64,000 bases of DNA, taken from assembly GCF_021502675.1 (NCBI RefSeq), contig NZ_JAKFHA010000026.1, positions 1-64,000 on the forward strand, written 5' to 3'. Origin of the DNA: Yinghuangia soli (lineage in GTDB: Bacteria > Actinomycetota > Actinomycetes > Streptomycetales > Streptomycetaceae). Under the pieces are notes generated by a model, which was not told where the DNA came from, ran no database searches, and worked only from the letters and a program-made list of their open reading frames with translations. Position numbers and translations under genes: made by a program. Positions 47,812-55,929 of the stretch are shown piece after piece (positions within the stretch are counted from its first letter, which is position 1; each line of letters starts with the position of its first letter).

Positions 47812-48891
47812 TCAGCCCTCGACCTTCGGCAGCGCCACCACCCTCCCCGCCCGCGCCGACTGCTGGGCCGCCGCGATCGTCTCCAGTACCGCGATCGACT
47901 CCGCGAGCGGGACCGGCGGTGCGGCGCCCTCCCGCACCGCGGCCGCGACGGCCCGGTAGAAGTCGCCGTACGCCCCCGGCAGCGTCCGCACCGCCGCCAT
48001 AGCGTCCGGCGTGCCGAGCCTCCCCCACGCCTCCGGCTCCTCCGCGCCCCACTCCGCGCCGACCGGCGCCTGCCCCGCCCGCAGCAGCGCCTCCTGCACG
48101 TCCATGCCGTACTTCACATACGCCGCCCGGCTCCCCAGCACCCGGAAGCGCGGGCCGAGGTCCGCGGCCGCCGCACTCGTCCACAGGTGCGAGCGGACCC
48201 CGCCCGGATGCGTGAGCGCCACGAACGAGTCATCGTCCACCACGACCCCGGGCCGCGTCAGGTCCAGTTCCGCGTACACGCTCTCCGGGCGCCCGAACAG
48301 CGCCACGGCCTGGTCGATCAGGTGGCTGCCGAGGTCATAGAGGATGCCGCCCAATGCCGCCGGGTCCGCGTCCTCCTTCCACCCGCCCGCGGCCGGCTGC
48401 GGACGCCACCGCTCGAACCGCGACTCGAAGCGGTGCACATCCCCCAGCTCACCGGCCTCCATCAACTGCCGCACCGTCCGGAAATCGCCGTCCCAGCGGC
48501 GGTTCTGGAAGACGCACAGCAGTCGGCCGCTCGTGTCCGCAAGGCGCGCGAGAGCCCGCCCCTCCCCCGGCGTCCCGGCGAACGGCTTGTCGACCACGAC
48601 ATGAAGACCCGCCTCCAGCGCCTGCGCGGCCAGCGGCGCATGGAAGCGGTTCGGCACCGTCACCACCGCAAGATCGAATTCCTCGGCCCGCGCGGTCAGA
48701 AGATCCGGAGTGGCGAAAATCTCGGTGGAGTCGCCGTACCTGGCCCGGACCTCCGCCGCCCGCTCGGGATTGCCGGTGACCACGGCCGCCAGTTCGAATT
48801 CCGGCAGCGCGCCCAGAAAGGGAGCATGGAAGGCGGCGCCGCCCAGCCCGTACCCGATGAGCGCCGCGCGCAGCGGCCTGGTGCCGTTCAC
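47812..48891 (-). CDS. Gfo/Idh/MocA-family oxidoreductase
   Basis: 359-residue NAD(P)-dependent oxidoreductase acting on sugars, inositols or related polyols. It has the Rossmann motif ALIGYGLGGAAFH, the catalytic Lys in VVVDKPFAGT (EKP-like) and the C-terminal domain with GGILYDLGSHLIDQA, whose His is catalytic. Substrate unknown. The GTG start has GAGGACG upstream. It stands alone between the dynAB operon and the tRNA. Confidence 0.88.
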   Translation of the reverse strand: MNGTRPLRAALIGYGLGGAAFHAPFLGALPEFELAAVVTGNPERAAEVRARYGDSTEIFATPDLLTARAEEFDLAVVTVPNRFHAPLAAQALEAGLHVVVDKPFAGTPGEGRALARLADTSGRLLCVFQNRRWDGDFRTVRQLMEAGELGDVHRFESRFERWRPQPAAGGWKEDADPAALGGILYDLGSHLIDQAVALFGRPESVYAELDLTRPGVVVDDDSFVALTHPGGVRSHLWTSAAAADLGPRFRVLGSRAAYVKYGMDVQEALLRAGQAPVGAEWGAEEPEAWGRLGTPDAMAAVRTLPGAYGDFYRAVAAAVREGAAPPVPLAESIAVLETIAAAQQSARAGRVVALPKVEG

Positions 48892-49139
48892 TTATGTACG
48901 TCCTCGCAGGTGGGTGGCCATGAACCGGGCGGTTCCGGAGCCCCTGCCGACCGGCGGTCGGACGCCCCGGGCCGGCCCGTGTCCGATTTGCCACGAACCG
49001 GAACCCCGCCCGATCACATTCTGGCCGCCAACTGCGTCTGATCAGGTAACGGTCGCTGCGGCGCGGGCAGTACCAACGGGTACCGGCCCTATTGTGTTGT
49101 GCCGCGACCGGATCCCGTGCATGATCCTCAATCGCCCCA

Positions 49140-49212
49140 GCCCCCGTAGCTCAGCGGACAGAGCAGGTGCCTTCTAAGCACTTGGTCGCAGGTTCGATTC
49201 CTGCCGGGGGCA
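49140..49212 (+). tRNA. tRNA-Arg(UCU), host of the integrated element
   Basis: Complete 73-base tRNA: acceptor gcccccg (49140-49146) pairs perfectly with cgggggc (49205-49211), discriminator a, T arm gcagg-ttcgatt-cctgc, anticodon stem ggtgc/gcact with loop cttctaa (anticodon TCT). CCA is not encoded. An integrase gene begins 65-125 bases beyond its 3' end, so the 3' half is inferred to be the attachment core; the second copy would be to the right of the window. Confidence 0.95.
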
Positions 49213-49336
49213 CACTCAAAGGCTTTCGCCTGGTCAGACTAGGTATAACGAGCGTAAGAACGGCGTAAGCGCCAGGTTGGCCGGTAGCACGTCTGTCATC
49301 CACCAAGTGCCTTCCAGGGGCTTTACCTTCGCCTTT

Positions 49337-50305
49337 ATGACGAAGCGCGCACACATCCAGGACGAGCAGCCGTACGACCTGACGCCGCTCATCGGTTCGT
49401 GGCTCCGCGCCCTGAAGGACCAAGACCTCTCCCCCAACACGATCAAAATCTACGAGCGGGCCGCCCGCGGCCTGGCCGCGTCCCTGCTCGCATACACACC
49501 TCCGGATGAAAAGGCCCGGCCGGCACCGGCAACGATCGAGGCAATTCACCGCGAGCACATCGGGGCGTACATCACAGCCGTACGCGAGCGGACCAGCCGG
49601 ACCACCGCGAACCAACATTTCCGCAGCCTCAAGACGTTCTTCGGGTGGCTGGTCGACGAAGAGGAGATCGACCGCCACCCGATGCGGACGATGAAAGCAC
49701 CGAAGCCCGAGGACACTGTCGTGCCCGTACTCGCCGACGACGCGATCCTGAAGCTGCTGAAGACGTGTGCCGGCAAGGAGTTCGCGGACCGCCGAGACAC
49801 GGCGATCCTGATGCTGCTGCTCGACACCGGGGCACGCCTGTCCGAGATCACGCTGACCACGATCGACGACGCTGACCTGAACCAGAACGTGCTGCGCGTC
49901 CTCGGGAAGGGACGGCGGCCCCGCGCGGTCCCGTTCGGTAGGGCCTCGGCACTGGCCGTGGACCGCTACCTACGTGCCCTGTCGCGCCATGCCGGGGCCT
50001 CGGCAACAGAGCCTGAGTCGCCGCTGTGGATCGGCATCAAGTCGAAGCGGGCAATGGGCGTGTTCGGCATCGGGCAGATGCTCGGGCGCCGGGCGAAGGC
50101 CGCCGGCCTGGAGCACATCCACCCGCACCAGTTCCGGCACACCCTCGCGCACACCTGGAAGTTGCAGGGCGGCGGCGAGGACGAGCTCATGCGCATCATG
50201 GGCTGGTCGTCGCGGGCGATGCTGAGCCGCTACGGGGCCTCTGCGGGCGACGAGCGGGCGCGTGAGGCCCATAAGCGGCTGAGCCCCGGCGACCGGCTCA
50301 AATGA
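49337..50305 (+). CDS. int: tyrosine recombinase (element integrase)
   Basis: 322 residues (343 if an in-frame TTG at 49277 is used). A SAM-like core-binding domain (about 10-105; [21 protein letters not shown]) is followed by the catalytic domain with Arg in [22 protein letters not shown] (H-x-x-R), the His/Trp position as MGWSS and the Tyr nucleophile in MLSRYG. It directs site-specific insertion at the adjacent tRNA-Arg. Related to XerC/D-like recombinases rather than to pSAM2-type long integrases. No strong ribosome site precedes either start. Confidence 0.9.
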   Translation: MTKRAHIQDEQPYDLTPLIGSWLRALKDQDLSPNTIKIYERAARGLAASLLAYTPPDEKARPAPATIEAIHREHIGAYITAVRERTSRTTANQHFRSLKTFFGWLVDEEEIDRHPMRTMKAPKPEDTVVPVLADDAILKLLKTCAGKEFADRRDTAILMLLLDTGARLSEITLTTIDDADLNQNVLRVLGKGRRPRAVPFGRASALAVDRYLRALSRHAGASATEPESPLWIGIKSKRAMGVFGIGQMLGRRAKAAGLEHIHPHQFRHTLAHTWKLQGGGEDELMRIMGWSSRAMLSRYGASAGDERAREAHKRLSPGDRLK

Positions 50306-50333
50306 GCCGGGCCGGGGCGTCCAGTGGCCCGTC

Positions 50334-50591
50334 CTATCGGGCCGCGGGAATCACCGTGGTGGGCTGCTGCATGTTGGGCGTCAGGCTCAGCTGTCCTGCG
50401 CTCCAGGCGTCTCGGAGGTAGGTCGTCAGCGCGGCAGCGATTGCTGCCGGCGGGGCTTCCTCTTCGAGGATCATGCGGTAGACCTCTGGGTGGTTGTAGA
50501 CCAGGAGGTCACAGCCGGGATCGAGTCGGTCGGCCTCGACGAGGATTCGTGGCCGTGGCACGCGGTGCAGAGTCGGGGTGTGGTCGGTCAT
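50334..50591 (-). CDS. small element protein of unknown function
   Basis: 85 residues, starting at an ATG with ggggg upstream. It has a soluble helical look (VYRMILEEEAPPAAIAAALTTYLRDAW) and no known motif. Position beside the integrase on the opposite strand would suit an accessory or excision factor, but it lacks a MerR-like Xis helix-turn-helix. Confidence 0.5.
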   Translation of the reverse strand: MTDHTPTLHRVPRPRILVEADRLDPGCDLLVYNHPEVYRMILEEEAPPAAIAAALTTYLRDAWSAGQLSLTPNMQQPTTVIPAAR

Positions 50592-50709
50592 GCAGCCCCC
50601 CGGGGCATGACTACTCGAACTCTCGTTCGAGCGGGAGAGGACTGCCAACAATACGCCTGCCCCGTACACGTTTGGCGGAAACTCACCGGGGGAGCTTGAT
50701 CCGTTTTGG

Positions 50710-51108
50710 TTAGTCGCCGAACTCTTCCTGTTCGATTCGGTCGATGTGGGCGCGGTTGCGGGATCCGTCCCGCACCGCGCCCGGCCGGTGTACGACCGTG
50801 GCGACGGCGTCCGGGGCAGTCTCGCCCTCGAAGACCTGGGTGGCCCGGAGGCCGGCGAACTGGACAGCCGCCGCGATGGCGACGCGCTGCGGATCGAGGC
50901 CGAGGCCGGCGGCCAGGGCAGCCACGAGCTTGGGGTTCAGCTTGACGGAATGCCCCAGCTTGATGTCGCCGATCAACGTCTTGCTCGGCGTGTAGCCGCT
51001 ATCAGGGTCGATGCACCGCGCGGCCAGTTCGCGCACGGTGAGGCCTCCGTCCAGTGCCTCCTGGATGAGGCGGCTCAGTGGCTGGTCCTCCATCAGTACG
51101 TCCTTCAT
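50710..51108 (-). CDS. helix-turn-helix regulator, likely element repressor
   Basis: 132 residues. The N-terminal 70 form a probable XRE-like helix-turn-helix (LTVRELAARCIDPDSGYTPSKTLIGDIKLG... LNPKLVAALAAGLGLDP). The C-terminal part is short and acidic (IDRIEQEEFGD). Start at ATG 51106-51108 after ggggg; an ATG five codons later is possible. It is divergent from another HTH gene across a 220-base region with a perfect palindrome, an arrangement like phage repressor switches. Confidence 0.7.
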   Translation of the reverse strand: MKDVLMEDQPLSRLIQEALDGGLTVRELAARCIDPDSGYTPSKTLIGDIKLGHSVKLNPKLVAALAAGLGLDPQRVAIAAAVQFAGLRATQVFEGETAPDAVATVVHRPGAVRDGSRNRAHIDRIEQEEFGD

Positions 51109-51328
51109 GTCGCCCCCGGGTACGTGCGGTCCGCGGCGTCCGGCAACGCCGCCGGTTGCCATTGTCCACAGACGCGGACGCGGACAGCCATACGGCCTGC
51201 GCAGTTTGGCGAGATGTTGCCCGAATCTGTGGACACTGGCGAGATTCTGGCGAGGTTGTGGACATGAAGGGACAGACGTGCTTAGCTTGTCCGTGTCCGG
51301 GGACACGGACAGCAAGGAGTAGCCGAAC
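51109..51328. promoter_or_regulatory. divergent switch region with palindromic operator and TGTCC half-sites
   Basis: At 51288-51311 arms tgtccgtgtcc and ggacacggaca form a perfect 11-bp inverted repeat around gg. Eight TGTCC/GGACA pentamers fall within 51162-51311. Three of them lie in DnaA-box-like 9-mers: ttgtccaca (51162-51170, consensus), tgtggacac (51228-51236) and tgtggacat (51257-51265). The palindrome is 17 bases before the TTG start at 51329. Confidence 0.75.
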
Positions 51329-51745
51329 TTGCGCCAGACCCGATACCGCCTGCATGACGGCCTGCTCCTGCGGCGCCTCATGGAAGGCCCGACCCCCCAG
51401 GGATCCCGGCATTCCGTGCGCAGCCTGGCTGCCAAGACCGGGATCTCGAAGAGCAAGGTTCAGTACATGATCAGCGGCGACGGCCGGCGGGACTCCGTCA
51501 CGGAGGACGACGCCGACCGCATCGCCGCAGCACTGCACGTGAACCGCAGGTCTCTTTTTCGGCCCATCTTGTCCGCGTCCGGGGACACGGACGACAAAGG
51601 AGTGATCGATGACCCCCGCTCAGCGTTCGATGCGCGCCCGGCAGGCGGCTCACATGAGCTGGAGCAACACGACGGACCGCCGGGCCCGTACGGCCGCGGC
51701 CACCAAGTCCAGCCACTGGACGCGCCACGAGAAGGCCGTCCGTGA
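51329..51745 (+). CDS. XRE-like helix-turn-helix protein
   Basis: 138 residues from a TTG start with AAGGAG nine bases upstream. Residues 25-75 form a helix-turn-helix (HSVRSLAAKTGISKSKVQYMISG... ADRIAAALHVNRRSLF). After about residue 85 the sequence is low in complexity and overlaps the next gene in another frame, and it also encodes a second copy of the operator palindrome, so the functional protein may be effectively shorter. A Cro- or activator-like role opposite the 50710-51108 regulator is inferred. Confidence 0.6.
   Translation: MRQTRYRLHDGLLLRRLMEGPTPQGSRHSVRSLAAKTGISKSKVQYMISGDGRRDSVTEDDADRIAAALHVNRRSLFRPILSASGDTDDKGVIDDPRSAFDARPAGGSHELEQHDGPPGPYGRGHQVQPLDAPREGRP
51570..51596. promoter_or_regulatory. 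second copy of the element operator
   Basis: tgtccgcgtcc, gg, ggacacggac then gaca: nearly the same inverted repeat as 51288-51311, with one arm mismatch and a two-base insertion. It ends just before the AAAGGAG ribosome site of the 51609 gene, so the same regulator could block that gene. Confidence 0.65.
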
Positions 51746-51938
51746 GGAGGCCGCCGCCCGCGGCGAAGAGCTGACGGACGAGCAGCTCGAAGCCCGCACC
51801 CGGTCCCGGCAGCAGGCGGCGTTCAACAAGCTCGCCGCGGCCGGTGTCGCCGCCAGGCAGGCCAAGAAGGCGGCCGCCGAGGCCGCCGACCGCGCGCAGG
51901 CGGAGGCCAAGCTCCGCCGCCGTTCCCGCGCCGCCTGA
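51609..51938 (+). CDS. small basic coiled-coil protein
   Basis: 109 residues, strongly helical, with many Arg, Ala and Glu (RRARTAAATKSSHWTRHEKAVREEAAARG... AAAGVAARQAKKAAAEAADRAQAEAK). Likely a coiled coil that may bind nucleic acid; no family recognised. ATG start with AAAGGAG upstream. It overlaps the preceding HTH frame by 137 bases in a different frame. Confidence 0.6.
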   Translation: MTPAQRSMRARQAAHMSWSNTTDRRARTAAATKSSHWTRHEKAVREEAAARGEELTDEQLEARTRSRQQAAFNKLAAAGVAARQAKKAAAEAADRAQAEAKLRRRSRAA

Positions 51939-52028
51939 TCTGTCCCCAGACATGAGGGCGGCCGCCCCGATCTCTCACCCCCGGGACGGCCAGACCCCGC
52001 CACCCACCTGAACCCTGAAGAGGAGTGG

Positions 52029-52946
52029 ATGACGTTGCAGAACCACGGTATCCCCCCGACCCCCGCCGAGTGCACCGGTTCCGGTGTCGTCGCGGTCCCG
52101 CCCGGCTCGGCCGTCGTCGGCCGGCGGATCGTCGAGGACGCGCCCGGCCACCGCATGGTGGAGGTGACCGTCGAGCGCCCGGCCGGGCGGACGCCGGCGC
52201 GGCGCAGCGTGGACCGCACGCTGGGGCGCGGCGTGTCGGCCGCGTTCGCCGGTCTGCCGGTTCCGCCGCCGGAGCTCGGCCCGGCGATGCCGACGACCGC
52301 ATACATCGTGTGGGCGATGGACCCGGACAAGCAGGCCAGCGAGGGCCTGTATTGGACGCGCACCGCTGCCTACGCCGCTGCGCTGACGATTGCCGGGGCC
52401 GGCGCCCGGACGGTTCCGTACGAGCACGGGCGCGGCGCGGTGGTGTACACCGCGTTCCCGGAGCTGCGCATGGTCGCGTCCGTGACCGAGATGCCGGTGC
52501 ACCGCGACGTTCCGGCGCACGGGCTGCCGGTCGTCGACCAGGCCGCCGTCGTTGCCGCGCTGGACGACCTCGGCGCGGCACCGGTGCAGGACGGCTGCTA
52601 CTCCGACCCGGCCGTCCGGAACGCCATCGCCGCGCACCTCGCCACCGTCGACCCGTACGACGGCATGACCAACGACGACATCGGCGAGGGCTGGAGCTAC
52701 GAGGACGAGCGAGACGCCGAGTTCGCCCTCGACGCGCTCGACGACGAGCGCAACGCCGAGCTCGCCGCCGCGGACGACGTGTACGACCCGGCCGAGGACG
52801 AGCCGTACCAGGGCCTCGGCTACGACGACTACGACCCGTGCGACCCCGCCGACGACGGCCCCGCTACGGCCGATGAGAACGGGGTGCCCACCGAATACGG
52901 CCTGACCGCCATGTTCGGCGCCATCGACGACGCGGACCGCGAGTGA
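52029..52946 (+). CDS. acidic element protein of unknown function
   Basis: 305 residues. The N-terminal 90 are Pro/Arg-rich; the middle (about 90-170) looks globular (YIVWAMDPDKQASEGLYWTRTAAYAAAL); the last 100 are highly acidic with repeated Asp/Glu/Tyr (EDERDAEFALDALDDERNAEL). Acidic tails are common in DNA-mimic anti-restriction proteins, but no ArdA signature is seen. ATG start after gaagagg. First gene of the long rightward operon; its stop overlaps the next GTG. Confidence 0.6.
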   Translation: MTLQNHGIPPTPAECTGSGVVAVPPGSAVVGRRIVEDAPGHRMVEVTVERPAGRTPARRSVDRTLGRGVSAAFAGLPVPPPELGPAMPTTAYIVWAMDPDKQASEGLYWTRTAAYAAALTIAGAGARTVPYEHGRGAVVYTAFPELRMVASVTEMPVHRDVPAHGLPVVDQAAVVAALDDLGAAPVQDGCYSDPAVRNAIAAHLATVDPYDGMTNDDIGEGWSYEDERDAEFALDALDDERNAELAAADDVYDPAEDEPYQGLGYDDYDPCDPADDGPATADENGVPTEYGLTAMFGAIDDADRE

Positions 52947-53128
52947 TTCGCGGCTCGGCGATGACGGGGCCGCCGCCCGCCCCCCGGGTGGCGGCCCCGA
53001 ACGACCCGGACCTGATCCCGTGCGAGATCTGCCGCGAGACCGGCATCGCACCTGATGACCCCGCCGCCGACTGCGAGTTCTGCATCCGCGGCTACCGACC
53101 CACGGACCACGAAGAGGTTCCGGCATGA
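52943..53128 (+). CDS. small Cys-rich (zinc-ribbon-like) protein
   Basis: 61 residues from a GTG overlapping the previous stop (an ATG at 52961 is also possible). Two pairs, CEIC and CEFC, 15 residues apart suggest a single zinc-bound knuckle. Overlaps the recT start in ATGA. Function unknown; the tight coupling suggests a cofactor or regulator of the recombination gene. Confidence 0.6.
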   Translation: MIRGSAMTGPPPAPRVAAPNDPDLIPCEICRETGIAPDDPAADCEFCIRGYRPTDHEEVPA

Positions 53129-54159
53129 CCGAACTCGCCATCCGCCCCGCCGCCCCGACGCTGCTGGACAAGGTCAACTACGCCGAGAAGTTGGCGAACT
53201 CCGGCCTGCTGCCCTCGCAGTACCGCGCGCAGCCCGCGAACGTGCTGTACGCCATCGAGTACGGCGAGATGCTGAACCTGTCGCCGATGGCCGCCATCAA
53301 CGGCATCCACGTCATCGAGGGCAAGCCGACCGCGAGCGCCGGACTCATCGCTGCGCTCGTCCGCCGTGCCGGCCATCGCCTCAGGGTCTCCGGTGACGAC
53401 CGGCGAGCCGTCGCAGAGATCGTGCGCTCCGACGACCCGGAGTTCGTGTTCCGTGCCGAGTGGACGATCGAGCGCGCAATCGCTGCCGGTCTGGTGGAAG
53501 AGAAGAACGGCAAGCTGTGGTCGCGCGACTCGAAGGGCCGCCCGAAGCCCTGGGAGCGGTACCCGGCAGCGATGCTGAAGGCGCGCGCCGTGAGCGAGGC
53601 CGCCCGCGACGCGTGCGAAGAGGCCTTGTCCGGCGTGCACTACACCCCGGAGGAACTCGGCGCCGACGTGGACGAAGAAGGCGTTCCCGTCGTTACCGCC
53701 GAACAGGCCGGGCCCGCGCAGGCGCACCCGTGGGCAGCACCCGCAACGCGGGACTTCCTCGCGGAGGCGAACGCGGCCACGAACGCGGAAACGGTGCGCG
53801 AGATCTACCGCGCAGCCTTCGAGGCGTCCATGCCGGACGTGGTGCTCACGCAGATCACCAACATCGGCAAGCGCCTGGCTGAGGCCGCTGCGTCGCCGGA
53901 TCGGGCCGAGCAGCCCGCGGGCGAGGGCGATGGCAGTGATCAGGGCAACGACAGCAACGTGATCGAGGCGGAGATCGTACCCGGTCCGGGAGCGGACCGC
54001 GAGCAGGCCCTCGCCGCGCTGCGCGCCGAGGCGGCCCGGCACAACGTGGCCGAGACCGACCTCGACGGCTACGCAGGCGACAGGCACGGCCGGCACCTCT
54101 CCGAGCTGACCATCGCCGAAATCCGCGAGATGACGCAGGTCTTGGCGGGTGCGAAGTGA
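53125..54159 (+). CDS. recT: RecT-family ssDNA annealing protein
   Basis: 344 residues. The first 200 match the phage RecT/Bet-like annealing family of actinobacterial prophages: LPSQYRAQPANVLYAIEYGEMLNLSPMAAINGIHVIEGKPTASAGL and the later KPWERYPAAMLKARAVSEAARDAC. These proteins anneal complementary strands during replication-linked recombination. The C-terminal 140 residues are acidic and variable, likely a partner-binding tail. No exonuclease (RecE or YqaJ) is visible beside it. Coupled to both neighbours by 4-base overlaps. Confidence 0.82.
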   Translation: MTELAIRPAAPTLLDKVNYAEKLANSGLLPSQYRAQPANVLYAIEYGEMLNLSPMAAINGIHVIEGKPTASAGLIAALVRRAGHRLRVSGDDRRAVAEIVRSDDPEFVFRAEWTIERAIAAGLVEEKNGKLWSRDSKGRPKPWERYPAAMLKARAVSEAARDACEEALSGVHYTPEELGADVDEEGVPVVTAEQAGPAQAHPWAAPATRDFLAEANAATNAETVREIYRAAFEASMPDVVLTQITNIGKRLAEAAASPDRAEQPAGEGDGSDQGNDSNVIEAEIVPGPGADREQALAALRAEAARHNVAETDLDGYAGDRHGRHLSELTIAEIREMTQVLAGAK

Positions 54160-54689
54160 GCATCAAGGACATCGCCCAGCGGACCGCGGTGCTGCGAAAC
54201 CTCGCAGCCTCGATCAACTCCGCGTTGGCCAACGCCGAGACGGAGTTGAAGACCGCGCTGCGCGAGCAGAAGAAGGCCACCGGAACCACGAAGATCAGCA
54301 TCGAGTTGCCGGACGCGACGCCGATCGGTTCGGTCACGTTGGTGCAGCCGCCCCCGGCCGCGACGGTCGTCGACGAGGCCGCGTGGCGGGACTGGGTCCG
54401 GAGCGTGATGCCGGGCGAGATCGAGCCGACGTTCACCGTGCGGGTGCGCCCGTCGACGGAGAAGGCGCTGCTGAAGTCCATTTCGGCGGCCAGCAGCACG
54501 GTTCCGCAGTGGTGCGACCCGGAGACGGGTGAGGTCCACAACGTGCCGGGCGTGGAGGTCCAGCCGCGCGCGGCGTACGCGCGGATGACGCTCCCCGCCG
54601 ACAGCAACCAGGCCATCGCCGCAGCGTGGCAGCGCGGTGACCTGGCACACCTCGTCCTCCCCGCGCTGACGGCGGGCGGCGAGTCGTGA
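54156..54689 (+). CDS. protein of unknown function next to recT
   Basis: 177 residues, GTG start overlapping the recT stop. An N-terminal helix with coiled-coil character (LASINSALANAETELKTALREQKKATG) is followed by a compact domain with Trp-rich turns (EAAWRDWVRSVMPGEIEPTF). It is regularly the kind of gene found beside phage recT in actinobacteria, and may be a recombination accessory factor, but no motif proves this. Confidence 0.65.
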   Translation: MSIKDIAQRTAVLRNLAASINSALANAETELKTALREQKKATGTTKISIELPDATPIGSVTLVQPPPAATVVDEAAWRDWVRSVMPGEIEPTFTVRVRPSTEKALLKSISAASSTVPQWCDPETGEVHNVPGVEVQPRAAYARMTLPADSNQAIAAAWQRGDLAHLVLPALTAGGES

Positions 54690-54886
54690 TGGCGACCGTC
54701 ATCGCGTCGGGGCGGCCCTCCGCGGCCGCCCCGGTCCGCCCCGAACTCGTCCGCCTGCTGCCGCCGTTCACAGAGCACCTCGGATGGTGCCCGGTATGCG
54801 TGTCGCATACGCCCCGCCTCGGCCGTCTGACGGCCGCCGGATGGTGCTGCCCGGTTTGCGGGGAGGTGACCCCATGTGGCCTGTGA
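54686..54886 (+). CDS. small zinc-ribbon protein
   Basis: 66 residues (GTG at 54686 or ATG at 54689). Two CPVC knuckles (GWCPVCVSH and CCPVCGEV) 16 residues apart make a likely zinc ribbon. It is embedded in the operon between the recT accessory gene and a membrane protein. Function unknown. Confidence 0.6.
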   Translation: MMATVIASGRPSAAAPVRPELVRLLPPFTEHLGWCPVCVSHTPRLGRLTAAGWCCPVCGEVTPCGL

Positions 54887-55161
54887 TCCTCATGGCCTGC
54901 GGGCTCGCCTCGCTCGCGCTCCTGGCCTGGATGCCGGTCTGCGCCGCGGACTACCAGCGCCGCGAGAAGGCCGCCAACCCGGAGCCGGCCGAACTGCCGC
55001 CCGACGTCAGCCCCATGTCGCCGGAGCGCTGCGAGCTGTGCACGCCGCACGGACGGCACGCCCGCATCGAGCTGTGCCCGGCCTGCGCGCTGCTCGCCGC
55101 CGTGTTCCCCGAACATACGGCCCCGCCACGGCCCGACAGCGCCCCGGACGGCCCGTCATGA
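54874..55161 (+). CDS. small membrane protein with cytoplasmic Cys motif
   Basis: 95 residues. One N-terminal membrane helix (about 3-24) and a soluble tail with CELC and CPAC pairs. Ribosome site GGGAGG lies inside the preceding gene, which it overlaps by 13 bases. Unknown function; a membrane-tethered zinc knuckle is unusual. Confidence 0.55.
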   Translation: MWPVILMACGLASLALLAWMPVCAADYQRREKAANPEPAELPPDVSPMSPERCELCTPHGRHARIELCPACALLAAVFPEHTAPPRPDSAPDGPS

Positions 55162-55556
55162 CCGGCCGGTACCGCGTCGACACCACCGATACGACGCTTG
55201 GCGACATCGACGTGATCGCCGTGGAACGCGTCGTCAACGGCGACAACGGGCCGCACCCGACGCTGACCGACGCCGAACAGCAGTTCGCCGCGGTCGCGAT
55301 GTTCCGGCGCGGCGCCGGACCGCGGACGGTTGCCGAGGCAGTCGGCGCTACGGAGCGGGTGGTCCAGCGGTGGCGCCGTGAGGCCGGCCTCGTGCCGCAG
55401 GCCCGCGGGGAGCCGCCGCCGTGCGGGACGAGGTCCGCGTACCAGCGGCACCTGCGCCGCGGCGAGACGCCCGATCACGCGTGCCGTGAGGCGAACAACG
55501 CTGCGCACCGACGGCTGCTCGCGACCGGCAGCACGCTCGCCGGAGGCCGGGCATGA
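55158..55556 (+). CDS. helix-turn-helix protein with C-terminal Cys/His motif
   Basis: 132 residues. Residues 48-75 form a helix-turn-helix (RRGAGPRTVAEAVGATERVVQRWRREAGLVP). The C-terminal CGTRSAYQRHLRRGETPDHACREANNAAHRR is a motif seen in many actinophage small proteins and may bind zinc. Likely a transcriptional regulator or DNA-binding accessory of the element. Confidence 0.65.
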   Translation: MTGRYRVDTTDTTLGDIDVIAVERVVNGDNGPHPTLTDAEQQFAAVAMFRRGAGPRTVAEAVGATERVVQRWRREAGLVPQARGEPPPCGTRSAYQRHLRRGETPDHACREANNAAHRRLLATGSTLAGGRA

Positions 55557-55849
55557 GAGTGCTCATGTGCGCCTGGTGCCGCGCAATCGCAGGCGTGCGC
55601 CTGTACGCGGTGGGGGCGCGCTGCCCCGCACACACGCCCGCGGCGCTCGCTGGCCTTCCGGAGCCGGGCCGATCGGTGTACTGCCCGCCACGGATCTGCT
55701 GGTGCGGCACCTGCCCGCACGCGGACCAGCTCGTTCCCGCCGCTCCGTCCTCGACGGCGATCGACGCGGCGCACGTCATCAGCGGCAAGCGCCGGTCGAC
55801 GTACCAGCGAGTACGGATCCTGCGCGACGCAACCCCGGCAACTACCTGA
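55553..55849 (+). CDS. small Cys-rich protein
   Basis: 98 residues, start overlapping the previous stop (ATGA). Cys pattern CAWC ... C ... CWCGTC suggests two zinc sites. The C-terminal third is basic. Not recognised. Confidence 0.55.
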   Translation: MRVLMCAWCRAIAGVRLYAVGARCPAHTPAALAGLPEPGRSVYCPPRICWCGTCPHADQLVPAAPSSTAIDAAHVISGKRRSTYQRVRILRDATPATT

Positions 55850-55929
55850 ACTCCGGCGCCCGACCGCGACTCCCCGGCGGTCGGGCGCCGGCACCAACCC
55901 CGAGCAGCACGACCGAGAGAGAGATCCGA

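Noticed and set aside
51162-51311. A chromosomal-type oriC from the DnaA-like 9-mers
   Set aside because: Only one 9-mer is consensus, there is no AT-rich region, and the sites share a core with the local palindromic operator.
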